A stretch of 64,000 nt of DNA from contig CAMKAJ010000004.1 in the NCBI GenBank assembly GCA_946410455.1, forward strand, positions 34,576 to 98,575, read 5' to 3'. Position 1 is the first letter of the stretch; every line of letters begins with the position of its first letter. Origin of the DNA: an uncultured Bacteroidales bacterium (GTDB taxonomy: Bacteria; Bacteroidota; Bacteroidia; Bacteroidales; UBA932). Position numbers and translations under genes: made by a program. Positions 1 to 10,130 of this stretch are shown here, piece by piece. Below the pieces are notes generated by a model. That model worked only from the letters and a program-made list of their open reading frames with translations, made no database searches and was not told the DNA's origin.

Positions 1-885
1 CTGACGATGGACGACGACCTGTCCGTCAACAGGTTCATATTTACAATTCCCGTGTCTTCGGAAGCCTCTCAGCCATCCGGGCCGATCAGCGTCAGCACCA
101 AGGACAAGTCCATAATGGTGGTCGAGGACGACAGGGACATGGCGCGGGTCATCGGGGATATTCTCAGCGAGTCGTATGACATAATGCATGCGTCCAACGG
201 CCGCCAGGCCCTTGACAAGATAGAGGCTGGCGCGTCTCCAACGCTGGTCGTTTCGGACGTGATAATGCCGGAAATGGATGGAATTGCCCTCACGAAGGCC
301 CTGAAGGGCAATCTGGCCACAAGCCATATACCGGTCATCCTGCTTTCGGCGGAGGTGCCGGACGTGTTCATGCAGGAAAGCCTCGAAGGCGGGGCGGACG
401 CATATCTGGAGAAGCCGTTTTCGCCGAAAAAACTGCGCAGCACCGTTGACAACCTCATCGAAAACCGCAAGCGCATCTACGAATTCTATATATCTTCGCT
501 TCCGTCTGACGGAGAACTGCCTTCCGGAAGGGTTTCCGCCCAGGAGCAGAAGTTCCTGCGCAGCATCCAGGAGTATGTTTCGGCCAATCTGCACAGGAAC
601 ATCACCCTGGACGACCTTGCCGAAGTCGTGTGCCTGTCTCCTTCCACCCTGTACAAAAAAATGAAGGATTATGCCGGACTTGCACCAATGGAATACGTGA
701 TGAAAGTACGCCTTCACAGGGCAGTGGAACTGCTTAAGGATGATTCCGTATCGGTACAGGAAGTGGCTTCCGCCGTTGGCTTCAACACCCATTCCTTCTT
801 CTCGGAGTGTTTCAAGCGTGAATTCGGCATGACGCCGCGCCAATGGAGACTGCGTAACGTAGCCAAAGGACAGAATATCAAATGA
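1..885 (+). CDS. Hybrid two-component regulator (HTCS), C-terminal part
   Basis: The frame is open to the window edge, so the 5' part is missing. The first visible residues (VNRFIFTIPV) look like the end of a histidine kinase ATPase domain. A receiver domain follows, at about residues 35-152 counted from the ATG at 7. Its acidic pocket is in VVEDD, the phospho-acceptor Asp is in VVSDVIMPEMDG (about D84), and the conserved Lys is in EKPF (about K136). A two-helix-turn-helix AraC domain occupies about 183-290. Fused kinase, receiver and AraC domains mark the HTCS regulators that sense oligosaccharides in the periplasm and switch on a linked PUL. The stop overlaps the next start as ATGA. The likely target is the susC promoter downstream (inference). 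Confidence 0.9.
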   Translation: MTMDDDLSVNRFIFTIPVSSEASQPSGPISVSTKDKSIMVVEDDRDMARVIGDILSESYDIMHASNGRQALDKIEAGASPTLVVSDVIMPEMDGIALTKALKGNLATSHIPVILLSAEVPDVFMQESLEGGADAYLEKPFSPKKLRSTVDNLIENRKRIYEFYISSLPSDGELPSGRVSAQEQKFLRSIQEYVSANLHRNITLDDLAEVVCLSPSTLYKKMKDYAGLAPMEYVMKVRLHRAVELLKDDSVSVQEVASAVGFNTHSFFSECFKREFGMTPRQWRLRNVAKGQNIK

Positions 886-2378
886 TTATAAAGAAACTGC
901 AAATATTGTTGTTGGTTTGCTCAGCCCTTCTGGCCGGAGGGTGCAGGGAAAAGGCAGAAGCCGGGATTCCCACTCCCGTGTTTGACGCCAGGCCTGAATA
1001 CGTCGACTTTTACCGGACAGCCTGGGAGCAGGCAAAGGCCCATATCAAATATCAGCCTGGCCTCGTACAGCCTCTGTACATGGACGAGGGATTCCGGGAC
1101 GAGGCGATCTGGATCTGGGATTCGGAGTTCATGGTCCTGTTCTGCAAATACGCCCCGAAGGTTTTCCCCGGCATCCAGACGCTCGACAATTTCTATTACA
1201 CCCTCCACGAGAATGCGGGATCCCCTCTAAGCGTATGGCACCCGGACAATCCCCCTTTCTTTGCTTGGGTGGAGAACGACTACTACAAATTCACCGGCGA
1301 CAAAGCCCATATCAAGGAGCTGATCAGCGAAAAGCAGTTCCTCCAGAAGCATTTCGAGCTGTTCAACACCATGAAGCCCGGGACGGAATTCCCTTTCCCG
1401 ATTTGCAATATAGGCATTGCCGTAGAATATAAGGGCATAGGCTACAACTGGAACAGTTGGCAGAGCGGCATGGACAATACGCCCAGAAAGAGGGAGATGC
1501 CGTTGTTCTGGGTGGATGCCATCTCGCAGCAGGCCCTGTCGGCCCTCTATATCTCCCGCCTTGCCCGGGTCGCCGGGGATAAAGTCGTGGAGCAGGAATA
1601 CAAAGAAAGGTATGAGGAGCTGAAGGAGAAGGTGAACAAGTACTACTGGGACGAAGAAGACGGCTGCTACTACGACATACGGGAGGGAGACCTCTCCAGG
1701 ACGCATATCCTCACGCCCGCATCCTTCTGGCCTATGCTTGCGGAAATCCCCTCGCAGGAGCAGGCGGAGGCCATGGTCAAGTTCGCCCTGCAGGACAACA
1801 AACTCGGAGGCGCCGTACCATGGACGTCCGTCGCACGGGACGATGTTGATTTCGACCCGGACGGGAACTACTGGAGGGGCTCCATGTGGCTCCCGACTGC
1901 CTACATGGGCATCAGGGCTCTCGAAAAATATGGCTTTTTCGAGCAGGCCGACAGCACCGCCGAGGTCATCCTCGAGCATATGTGGCAAACTTATTCGCAG
2001 TATGAGCCTCACACTATCTGGGAGTGTTACAACCCCACGAAGCCCGAGCCCGCCAGCAAGGTTACCAGCGCATCCACCAGGGTCAAGAGCGTCAAGGCCG
2101 ATTTCTGCGGCTGGTCGGCCCTCGGGCCCATATCGCTCTTCATAGAGAACGTCCTGGGTTTCTACGACGTCGATGCCCCTACGGCCACCGTACGCTGGAA
2201 CTTGCACCAGAACTGCAGGCACGGCATAGAGAAACTCAGCTTCGGAAACACAGTCACCGACATACTCTATGAGGACGGCGTAGTGACTGTCAGAGCCAAC
2301 CGTCCCTATACCCTTTACATCAACGGCACCCGCTACGCCATACACCGCGGCAAGAACAAAATTCACCCGGCAAAATAA
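882..2378 (+). CDS. GH63/MGH1-like (alpha/alpha)6 glycoside hydrolase lipoprotein
   Basis: A 498-residue protein with a lipoprotein signal (LLAGGC lipobox near residue 21), so probably anchored at a membrane. The body resembles the trehalase/GH63/mannosylglycerate hydrolase (MGH1-like) superfamily. IWIWDSEFM is an early acidic motif, SVWHPDNPPFFAW is an aromatic substrate-site segment, NYWRGSMWLPTAYMG matches the YWRG-W motif, and TIWECYNPT is the position where the family keeps its catalytic base Glu. The start overlaps the HTCS stop by 4 bp, so regulator and enzyme are probably co-transcribed. Exo-acting release of glucose or mannose would fit the family, but the substrate cannot be read from the sequence. 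Confidence 0.75.
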   Translation: MIIKKLQILLLVCSALLAGGCREKAEAGIPTPVFDARPEYVDFYRTAWEQAKAHIKYQPGLVQPLYMDEGFRDEAIWIWDSEFMVLFCKYAPKVFPGIQTLDNFYYTLHENAGSPLSVWHPDNPPFFAWVENDYYKFTGDKAHIKELISEKQFLQKHFELFNTMKPGTEFPFPICNIGIAVEYKGIGYNWNSWQSGMDNTPRKREMPLFWVDAISQQALSALYISRLARVAGDKVVEQEYKERYEELKEKVNKYYWDEEDGCYYDIREGDLSRTHILTPASFWPMLAEIPSQEQAEAMVKFALQDNKLGGAVPWTSVARDDVDFDPDGNYWRGSMWLPTAYMGIRALEKYGFFEQADSTAEVILEHMWQTYSQYEPHTIWECYNPTKPEPASKVTSASTRVKSVKADFCGWSALGPISLFIENVLGFYDVDAPTATVRWNLHQNCRHGIEKLSFGNTVTDILYEDGVVTVRANRPYTLYINGTRYAIHRGKNKIHPAK

Positions 2379-2433
2379 TAATTACTTGCAATTGTCGGAA
2401 ACATCGGCGTATTATAAACGTCCGCGACCGAAC

Positions 2434-2441
2434 TATCTTTG
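2434..2441 (+). promoter_or_regulatory. Bacteroidetes -7 promoter box (TATCTTTG) for susC
   Basis: TATCTTTG matches the Bacteroidetes -7 consensus TAnnTTTG and ends 21 nt before the susC ATG, giving a leader of roughly 15-17 nt. No clear TTTG -33 element sits 19-20 nt upstream, which fits a promoter that depends on an activator such as the adjacent HTCS (inference). Confidence 0.6.
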
Positions 2442-2462
2442 TAAAAAGATATTCCGGATTAT

Positions 2463-5400
2463 ATGAGACGTTTAGCGTTAACACTGTTTTTCTCTCTCCT
2501 CGCCGTTGCAGGCTTCTCCCAGGAGATCACCCTCACGGGCGTCGTAAAGGACGCTGTCACCGGCGAACCGGTAATCGGAGCCGGCGTAATTGTGAGGGGT
2601 GCATCAGGCGGGACCGTCACTTCCATCGACGGAGAATTCTCGATTGCCGCGTCCATCGGCAAGGAAATAGTCATTTCGTCCCTGGGATACAAAGACTACA
2701 CCTTCAAGGTCACGGGCCCCGGCCCCATGGAAATCCAGATGTCCTCATCGTCAGAATTTCTGGACGAAGTGGTCGTCGTGGGCTACGGTACCACCAAACG
2801 CGCCAACCTTACAGGCGCTGTCGACCAGGTGACTTCGGAGGTGTTCTCCGGGCGTCCTTCCTCCAATACCACACAGATGCTGGTGGGAGCGATCCCCAAC
2901 CTGAACATCACGCTGTCAGACGGCAAGCCAAGCCGCACTGCGGACTACAACATCCGAGGTGCTACTTCCGTGGGCGGCGGCGGAAGCGCGCTGGTGCTGA
3001 TTGACGGAGTCGAGGGCGACCCCTCCCTGCTCAACCCCGACGACATCGAGAGCGTCTCGGTCTTGAAGGATGCCGCATCGGCGTCCATCTACGGTTCGCG
3101 GGCCACGTTCGGCGTCGTGCTCATCACCACCAAGAGCGCTTCTCCGGAAGCAGGTAAGTTCAACTTCAGTTATAACGAAAACATATCATTCCTCTCGCCC
3201 ACCAACCTTCCGAACATAGTTGATGACGGATATGTATATGCTTGCTTGTTCAGGGATTCGTACTACAACTACCAGGGAACCATGCCGTCCGGCTTCAATT
3301 CTCTCATGGATTTTTCCCAGGCCTGGCTGGACGAGTTCCTCCGCCGCAAGCAGAAGGGCATCAAGGAGGAAGTGGACATCGACGAGAGCGGGCGGTATGT
3401 CTATTACGGCAACACGAACTACTACAAGGTCATATACAAGCCGTATACGATGGCCAGGACCCACAACATCTCGGCCAGCGGCACTTCAGGAAAAATCGAC
3501 TATTATCTTTCCGGTCGCGTCTATAAGTACGACGGCATCCTGAATTTCAACCCCGATACATATTTCACATCGGCGCTCAGGTCAAAGATAACCGCCCGTC
3601 CGTTCGAATGGCTGAAAATATGGGAAAACCTTTCGTTTAACTATGACAAGAACCATATCCCTGCCAACCACAACCAGAACAACTCCGGCCAATTCCTGCG
3701 CAGCATTCAGGATGTCGGTTTCGTCTGTTTCCCCATTTGGAACCCCGATGGCACCTTCACCAAGAGCGGTGCCAGGGCAATCGGCGGTCTGGTGACAGGA
3801 AAGAACTACACCGACAAGCTCCGCAACACCCTCTCCTCCACGACGGGACTCCGGGCCGAGTTCTTCGACAAGTCGCTGCGCCTGAATACTGATTTCTCCG
3901 TCAAGACCAATTGGGAAAACCAATTCAAGAAGAATACGATGGTCTGCTATAGCGAGGCCCCCGGGGAGATCACCTGGGTCGGAACTCCCGGCGTGAACGA
4001 CTATATCCAGGAAACCTGGTTCAAGAGCCTGTACATGTCTACCAACGCTTATGCGGAATACGGAAATATTTGGAATGCGAAGCATGATTTCAAGGCGCTT
4101 GTAGGTTTCAACTGGGAGTCGTATGCCAGCAAAACCTTCCAGATGCTGCGTTACGGTCTCATTTCCGAAGATGTCGAGTCCATCAATATGGCGATGGGCG
4201 ACAACTTCTCCGAATATTCTTACGAGGGAAAGTGGAAAAGCGCCGGTTTGTTCGCAAGGATTAACTATGCGTTCGATGAGCGTTACCTTCTTGAACTGAA
4301 CGGCCGTTATGACGGTTCTTCCAAATTCCCCACGAACCAGCAATGGGGCTTCTTCCCTTCGGCTTCGGCCGCCTGGAGAGTGTCCAAGGAGCCTTGGTGG
4401 CGCATCAGAAATTCCATAATCTCGAGCCTCAAGCTGCGCGCCTCCTGGGGCGAACTCGGCAACGGTAACGTCTCGGAGTATTCGTTTATTGAGCGCTTCG
4501 GTTTCTCCAACCTCAGCAACGTCATCGACGGTCAGGGGAAAAGGCGCATCACGAACGTTCCCAGTCCGATTCCCGACAACCTTACATGGGAGACATCCCG
4601 CACGATAGACGGCGGAATCGACATAGGCTTCTACAACGGCAAGATCAACTTTACCGGAGATTATTACGTCCGCAACACCCTGAACATGTACACCGTGGGC
4701 CCGAAACTGCCTGACACCTTCGGCACCAGCGCTCCCAAAGGCAATTACGCCGACCTGGTCACCCGCGGCTTCGAGCTCTCCCTAAGCTATGACGACTCCT
4801 TCCAGCTTGCCGGGAAACCTTTCAACTACGGCCTAAGGGCCACCCTGGCAGACAACCGTTCCTTCATCACCCGTTACAACAACCCTTCGAAAGAGCTCAG
4901 CGATTATTACGAAGGGCAGGAAATCGGAGAGATATGGGGATATAAGTTCGTCGGTTTCTTTGAAAGCCAGGAACAGATAGACAATTACTACGGCCCAGGA
5001 GACCCTTACGTCAACAAGATTATCCAATATAACAACGGATACGTATCCAAACCGGGCGATGTGATTCTCGAGGACAGGAACGGCAACCATCAGGTTGATA
5101 AGGGCGCCCAGACTGCCGATGACCCTGGCGACCTGGTCGTCATTGGCAACAAGCACCCGCGGTTCCCTTACTCCCTTTCCCTCAATATGGAGTGGAACGG
5201 CTTCTTCGCCTCGGCGATGTTCCAGGGCATCGGCAAGCAGGACTGGTATCCGAGCGGCGAATCCATCATCTGGGGCCAGTACCACAGACCTTACGGCAAC
5301 GCCCTGGCCTGGACCGTCAACAACGCATGGACTCCGGAAAATCCGGATTCGTTCCTTCCCAAGTACAGCGGATACTACCGCATCTTCTTTACAAGCCAGC

Positions 5401-5699
5401 ACAAGGTAGACCGCTATATCATGGACGCTTCTTACTTCCGCCTGCAGAATCTCCAGGTTGGCTGGAACCTTCCTCGAAGCTGGGTCAGCAAGATAGGCAT
5501 GAGCGGAATCAGCATCTATTTCTCAGGTGAGAACCTCTACACCTGGGCTCCTCTCTACCGGCTTACTACCGACGTGGATGTGGTCACGGCGACCCATGGT
5601 TCCGACGTGGACCTCGGAAACGGCGTTGACAACTTTGGCGACGGCAACAGCCTTACTTCTCTGCGTACATTCTCACTGGGTATAACCATCAAAATCTGA
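2463..5699 (+). CDS. susC: SusC/RagA-type TonB-dependent outer-membrane transporter
   Basis: A 1078-residue TonB-dependent receptor that imports oligosaccharides across the outer membrane using TonB/ExbBD energy. It has a signal peptide (MRRLALTLFFSLLAVAGFSQ) and a carboxypeptidase-regulatory-like beta domain at about 22-107 (ITLTGVVKDAVTGEPVIGAGV). The SusC/RagA plug follows, with VVVVGYGTTKRANLTGAV, DYNIRGATSVGGG and LVLIDGVEGDPSLLNPDDIESVSVLKDAASASIYGSRA split across the plug. A long 22-strand barrel closes with the aromatic-rich FSLGITIKI end. Length is normal for the family. The susD partner starts 5 bp after its stop, the classic SusCD pair. Ligand unknown. Confidence 0.97.
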   Translation: MRRLALTLFFSLLAVAGFSQEITLTGVVKDAVTGEPVIGAGVIVRGASGGTVTSIDGEFSIAASIGKEIVISSLGYKDYTFKVTGPGPMEIQMSSSSEFLDEVVVVGYGTTKRANLTGAVDQVTSEVFSGRPSSNTTQMLVGAIPNLNITLSDGKPSRTADYNIRGATSVGGGGSALVLIDGVEGDPSLLNPDDIESVSVLKDAASASIYGSRATFGVVLITTKSASPEAGKFNFSYNENISFLSPTNLPNIVDDGYVYACLFRDSYYNYQGTMPSGFNSLMDFSQAWLDEFLRRKQKGIKEEVDIDESGRYVYYGNTNYYKVIYKPYTMARTHNISASGTSGKIDYYLSGRVYKYDGILNFNPDTYFTSALRSKITARPFEWLKIWENLSFNYDKNHIPANHNQNNSGQFLRSIQDVGFVCFPIWNPDGTFTKSGARAIGGLVTGKNYTDKLRNTLSSTTGLRAEFFDKSLRLNTDFSVKTNWENQFKKNTMVCYSEAPGEITWVGTPGVNDYIQETWFKSLYMSTNAYAEYGNIWNAKHDFKALVGFNWESYASKTFQMLRYGLISEDVESINMAMGDNFSEYSYEGKWKSAGLFARINYAFDERYLLELNGRYDGSSKFPTNQQWGFFPSASAAWRVSKEPWWRIRNSIISSLKLRASWGELGNGNVSEYSFIERFGFSNLSNVIDGQGKRRITNVPSPIPDNLTWETSRTIDGGIDIGFYNGKINFTGDYYVRNTLNMYTVGPKLPDTFGTSAPKGNYADLVTRGFELSLSYDDSFQLAGKPFNYGLRATLADNRSFITRYNNPSKELSDYYEGQEIGEIWGYKFVGFFESQEQIDNYYGPGDPYVNKIIQYNNGYVSKPGDVILEDRNGNHQVDKGAQTADDPGDLVVIGNKHPRFPYSLSLNMEWNGFFASAMFQGIGKQDWYPSGESIIWGQYHRPYGNALAWTVNNAWTPENPDSFLPKYSGYYRIFFTSQHKVDRYIMDASYFRLQNLQVGWNLPRSWVSKIGMSGISIYFSGENLYTWAPLYRLTTDVDVVTATHGSDVDLGNGVDNFGDGNSLTSLRTFSLGITIKI

Positions 5700-5704
5700 C
5701 GGAT

Positions 5705-7555
5705 ATGAAAAAGTACAGGATATTTCTCATCTGCGCGTCAATAGCGCTGAGTTTCTCTTCCTGCTCCCTGGTGGAGATGCCGATAACATCCGGCAACAGG
5801 TCCATTATCTTCGGCTCCGCATCGGGCCTGGAGTCATATTCGTTGTCGTTCTACCAGCAGCTACCTTCCCTAAGCAGCCTGAGCGCGAGGGAGGGCTCCA
5901 CCGACTATGGTGTGGCAAAGAACGTAAGCCAGTTCTATACCGCCACATACAGCGCCGAGACGCCCACGTCCTGGGGTTGGGGCAACCTCCGCAAGGTAAA
6001 TTACTTCATAGACGGCATACATAGCGACGACTGCACCGTTACCCAGGCAGACAAAGACCACTACGAAGGCCTCGCCCGCTGGTTCAGGGCATATTTCTAT
6101 TACGACAAGCTCTTCACTTACGGAGGTGTGCCCTGGTTCGACCATTGCCTGAACAATGACGATCTGGACGAGATGTACAAGAACCGCGATCCCCGCGACA
6201 CCATCATCACCCACATAATCAAGGATTTGGATTTTGCTGCGGAACATATACGCACAGAGTCATCCATAGGCAATACACGAATCTCGAAGAATGCCGCATA
6301 TGCGCTCAAGAGCCGCGCCTGCCTATGGGAAGCTTCGTGGCGCAAGTACCATAATATAGAGACCTCTCAATGGTCTGCCGAGGCGCTATACCGTCTGGCT
6401 GCCGAGGCGGCAAAGGCCGTCATGAACGATCCGCTGGTCAAGCTCAATACTACGATATGCGCCGATGCATATATGACAAACAACCCTTCCCTCGGAGCCT
6501 ACCGCAGCCTTTTCTACTCCAAAGAGCCAATGACGGACGAGGTCATTCTCGGAGTCCAGGCATCCTTGACCGACCTTGTGACAGGAGATGCCAACTGGTA
6601 TTGGAATTCGGCCACCTACGGGGACTGCATGTGTATGTCCAGAGCCTTTGTCTTCACTTACCTGTGCACCGACGGAACCCCGTTTACCGACAAGCCCAAG
6701 TACAAGGCCATCAGCTTCATAAACGAATTCAGCGGGCGTGACGAAAGGCTTGCCCAGACCGTCAAAGGCCCACGCTATGAAATAGCTGGCGGAGGATGGA
6801 GAGACCGCAGGCCTAATATAGTCGACGGTGTCGCAATCACCGGATACCAGGTAATTAAGTTTGTCGAAGACGCTACTGCCAAGAACGGCACGAGCAAGAA
6901 CGAAAACAGCCTCCCCGTCATACGTTTTGCCGAGGTGCTGTTGAATTATGCCGAGGCCATGGCGGAACTGGGAGAGCTCAGCGATGCCGACTGGGCAAAC
7001 ACCATAGGTGCCCTGCGCCTTAGGGCCGGTTTCCAGGACAAGGCGGGAGTTACTTCTTCCAAGCCTACCAAGATCGATTCATACCTGAAGGATACCTTCT
7101 ACCCCGACATCAACGACCCTGTCATCCTCGAAATCCGTAGGGAAAGGGCTATAGAATTGGTCTTCGAGGGCTTCCGCTCCGACGACCTCAAGCGCTGGAA
7201 GGAAGGCAAAAACTTCGAGCGCGTCCCTTGGACCGGACTGCATGTCCCCACGCTGGACGCTCAGTTCGACGTTAACTACGATGATACAAAGGACTTCTAT
7301 TTTACATACAAAGAGTATGGAGAAGTCCCTTCTTACGCGCAGAACAAGTTCGTCCACGTATATCCCGACGACTCTCCCGAGCAGGGGCTCCGACTTGACG
7401 AAAACCCTGACGGCGGTTATGATCCCCGCTACGAGGTCATCGTAAAACGCAAATGGTTCGACGATGACCGGCAGTACCTGTATCCTATCCCCGCCGAGGT
7501 AATTCGCGAGTATAATAACCGTGGTTATAAACTGGACCAGAATCCCGGATGGTAA
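5705..7555 (+). CDS. susD: SusD/RagB-type glycan-binding lipoprotein
   Basis: A 616-residue surface lipoprotein with an LSFSSC lipobox (Cys about 20). The RagB/SusD fold is recognised by the TPR-like helical repeats and the conserved C-terminal pattern VIRFAEVLLNYAEAMAELGE, then NDPVILEIRRERAIELVFEGFR followed by DDLKRWKEG. The C-terminus YLYPIPAEVIREYN is typical of the family, where an IP motif precedes the last helix. It forms the lid on the SusC barrel and captures oligosaccharide. It lies 5 bp after susC and 16 bp before the first EEP lipoprotein, so the operon continues. Somewhat longer than the average SusD. Confidence 0.96.
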   Translation: MKKYRIFLICASIALSFSSCSLVEMPITSGNRSIIFGSASGLESYSLSFYQQLPSLSSLSAREGSTDYGVAKNVSQFYTATYSAETPTSWGWGNLRKVNYFIDGIHSDDCTVTQADKDHYEGLARWFRAYFYYDKLFTYGGVPWFDHCLNNDDLDEMYKNRDPRDTIITHIIKDLDFAAEHIRTESSIGNTRISKNAAYALKSRACLWEASWRKYHNIETSQWSAEALYRLAAEAAKAVMNDPLVKLNTTICADAYMTNNPSLGAYRSLFYSKEPMTDEVILGVQASLTDLVTGDANWYWNSATYGDCMCMSRAFVFTYLCTDGTPFTDKPKYKAISFINEFSGRDERLAQTVKGPRYEIAGGGWRDRRPNIVDGVAITGYQVIKFVEDATAKNGTSKNENSLPVIRFAEVLLNYAEAMAELGELSDADWANTIGALRLRAGFQDKAGVTSSKPTKIDSYLKDTFYPDINDPVILEIRRERAIELVFEGFRSDDLKRWKEGKNFERVPWTGLHVPTLDAQFDVNYDDTKDFYFTYKEYGEVPSYAQNKFVHVYPDDSPEQGLRLDENPDGGYDPRYEVIVKRKWFDDDRQYLYPIPAEVIREYNNRGYKLDQNPGW

Positions 7556-7571
7556 GAAATAACGACAAGCA

Positions 7572-10124
7572 ATGAAAACACTGAAATATTTTGCATTATT
7601 CCTGCTCGTGGCGCTGCTGATTCCTTCCTGCTATCAGCATCAGCAGCTGGACTACAGCAAATGGTATACAGTTGAAACGGATCCCGACGAACCGCTTCCT
7701 ACCGAAGACATAAGCGGATTGATGATAATGTCCTCCAACGTCCGTTTTTATTCGGCACGCGACAAAAAGGATGATCCCGACACAGGCGAACGCGACTGGG
7801 AAGTTCGCAAGAAAGGGTACTTCCAGATGGTCAACACCATGCAGCCTGTAGTGATGGGCCTGCAGGAGGCCGAGATGAACCAGGTGACAGATATCATCTC
7901 AAACTGCAAGGGTTACTCTTACATAGGCGTCGGCCGTAATGACGGAGCCCAGAAAGGTGAATCCACTTCAATTCTTTATAAGACAGACGAGATAATAGTG
8001 GAGGACTGGGGTACGAAGTGGCACTCGGAGACGCCGGATACCCCTTATACCTGGTTCCCCGAAATGTCTCCCAACTCTCCCAGGACGCATACCTGGGCAG
8101 TCCTTACAGTCAAAGAAAGCGGACGCAGGTTTTTCTACCTCAATACCCACCTGAGCCTGGATGAGGCAGCCCAGCCAAGAGAAGTGGAACTGATACTGCA
8201 GACTGTGCAGGAAAAGTGTCCCGTCGGTCTTCCTGTTGTGCTTTCCGCCGACTGGAACGTGGAAGAGGACGATGCTTGTCTGGCGCCGCTACTGAAAAAG
8301 TATGCCTCTGCCAGACAGACAGCCCCTCTTACAGACAATATCGAGACTTTCCACTGGTGGGGAAGTCAGAGCACAATAAGCAAACATCAGCACCTGGACC
8401 ACATTTTCTGGTCTGGATTCGAGAAGTGCATGCGTTTCCGCACCCTCAATATGAAGTGGAAGGGCCTGTGGATTTCCGACCACCATCCTGTCTATGCTAT
8501 CTTCCAGTTCAAGACGGGATCTGCGGAAAAACCCAAGCCTGTGGCTGACTTCGATCTCCCGGCGAATCCCAGGATGGATGAAACCATTAAGTTCTTCGAC
8601 AAGTCAACATCTGCCGACGGAATAGAGATTTGGGAGTGGAACATAGGAGGTCTCCTGTCTTCTGCCCAGAATCCTGAAGTGGTGTTCAATACTTACGGCG
8701 ACAACATTCCGGTGACGCTTACCGTCACGGACCACTACGGCCAGAAATCCACGGCTTCCAAATCTTTCTCCGTTTCGCTTTCGGAAGGTCATGACATGAC
8801 AATCGAATGGAGTGTGGTATACGATGATACGAAAGACGGGAAAGGCACTGCCGTGGCGGACTGGACTGCCCCGGCCGTTACGCCGGACTGCAGCAAGATT
8901 TACGTGGCGTCTTCAGGCTATAATCTTGTCGGGTTCACCCCGGACGGCACTTCATTTGGCAGCTATAATATTGGCAAACGCGAGCCCTCAATCTCCGACC
9001 GTGACATCCAGACTCCGACTCCATCCATAGACGCCCAGGGCAATGTTTATATTCCTGTGCAATATGCATACATTGAAGGAGGCAACGGCGGCCTGTATTC
9101 GATCAGGCCTGATCTCTCCGGCGAAAATTGGTATCATGCCACCGGCGGCACATCGCAGTACCGCTGCACGATTCCAGCAATAGTGGGAGATTACGTGGCT
9201 CTCGTACTCACGAACTGCGGAGAAGACCTTGAAAGGAACGCCGCCGTTTTCAGGCGCTCCAACGGTTCGCTTGTCCAGGTCCTGGAGTGCGACAAAGGCT
9301 CTTGGGGCGGAATGGCCGTAGGTTACAAAGGAGAGCTGATATATGCTACCAACCGCGGCGGAACCAAACAGGGGCGCGAACCCGGGACCGAAAGCGGCGG
9401 CGGATACCATGTATCCCCTGTAGACGGCAGCATCGGTGCCTGGAAGAGCTCTCCCAACAGCGATGAAGGCCGCAAGACCAATCTCCTGGGAATGCGCCAT
9501 ACCGACGGCAACGGATACCTGGCCAAAGCTGGCCAGCCTGCGGTTGGAACCGACCACTGCGTCTATGTGTGCTCCACCAGCGACAACCAGAATATGATTT
9601 GCGCCAAGTACAACCTGGACAGTTATGTATTTGGTTCTGCGCCTACCCCTCTCTGGAAGGTGGAACTGGAGACCAAGTCAAATAGCGGCGTCCTCGGCCT
9701 CGGCTGTGTGCTTGACAAGGACGGCAATGCTTATTTCCGCGCGGCGGAGAAAGTCTTCCGGCTTAACGGCAAGACAGGCGAAACGGCCTGGACGTACAAC
9801 ACCTCCGGCAACTACAATACAGGAGTCCCGGCCATTGATTCAATGGGTTATCTGTATGTGGTGGACTACGGCGGCAACGACGGCAACAAGCTGCTCAAGC
9901 TGTCATCCGCCGACGGCAAGCTAATCTCGTCCGTCGATCTCGACAGTCCGAGAACCAGCCCCACCATCGCACCGGACGGAACCATTTATGTGACCGGCTC
10001 TTCCAGCCAGGGTGCAATACTCTACAGAATTACCTGTCCCAAAACCACCGCCCCCGGTCCCAACTGGTCGCAGCTCGGCGGCAATCCACAAAAGACTTGC
10101 ACGCCCCCCGGTTTCAATTTATAG
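7572..10124 (+). CDS. Lipoprotein: EEP phosphatase/nuclease + PKD + PQQ-like beta-propeller
   Basis: An 850-residue lipoprotein (LIPSC lipobox). An EEP-superfamily domain spans about 45-318 with its whole metal/catalytic set visible: SSNVRF (Asn), GLQEAE (Glu), LNTHLS (His), SADWNVEED (Asp/Asn), HLDHIF (Asp/His) and SDHHPVYA (terminal Asp-His pair). A PKD-type beta sandwich follows at about 325-410 (ADFDLPANP to VTLTVTDHYG). The rest is a PQQ/WD-like propeller with repeated DGNAYF, DSMGYLYVVD and DGTIYVTG blades. EEP enzymes cleave phosphomonoesters or diesters (inositol phosphates, sphingomyelin, nucleic acids). The specificity is open. It sits directly after susD, and a longer paralogue follows at 10279. 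Confidence 0.85.
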   Translation: MKTLKYFALFLLVALLIPSCYQHQQLDYSKWYTVETDPDEPLPTEDISGLMIMSSNVRFYSARDKKDDPDTGERDWEVRKKGYFQMVNTMQPVVMGLQEAEMNQVTDIISNCKGYSYIGVGRNDGAQKGESTSILYKTDEIIVEDWGTKWHSETPDTPYTWFPEMSPNSPRTHTWAVLTVKESGRRFFYLNTHLSLDEAAQPREVELILQTVQEKCPVGLPVVLSADWNVEEDDACLAPLLKKYASARQTAPLTDNIETFHWWGSQSTISKHQHLDHIFWSGFEKCMRFRTLNMKWKGLWISDHHPVYAIFQFKTGSAEKPKPVADFDLPANPRMDETIKFFDKSTSADGIEIWEWNIGGLLSSAQNPEVVFNTYGDNIPVTLTVTDHYGQKSTASKSFSVSLSEGHDMTIEWSVVYDDTKDGKGTAVADWTAPAVTPDCSKIYVASSGYNLVGFTPDGTSFGSYNIGKREPSISDRDIQTPTPSIDAQGNVYIPVQYAYIEGGNGGLYSIRPDLSGENWYHATGGTSQYRCTIPAIVGDYVALVLTNCGEDLERNAAVFRRSNGSLVQVLECDKGSWGGMAVGYKGELIYATNRGGTKQGREPGTESGGGYHVSPVDGSIGAWKSSPNSDEGRKTNLLGMRHTDGNGYLAKAGQPAVGTDHCVYVCSTSDNQNMICAKYNLDSYVFGSAPTPLWKVELETKSNSGVLGLGCVLDKDGNAYFRAAEKVFRLNGKTGETAWTYNTSGNYNTGVPAIDSMGYLYVVDYGGNDGNKLLKLSSADGKLISSVDLDSPRTSPTIAPDGTIYVTGSSSQGAILYRITCPKTTAPGPNWSQLGGNPQKTCTPPGFNL

Positions 10125-10130
10125 CAGATT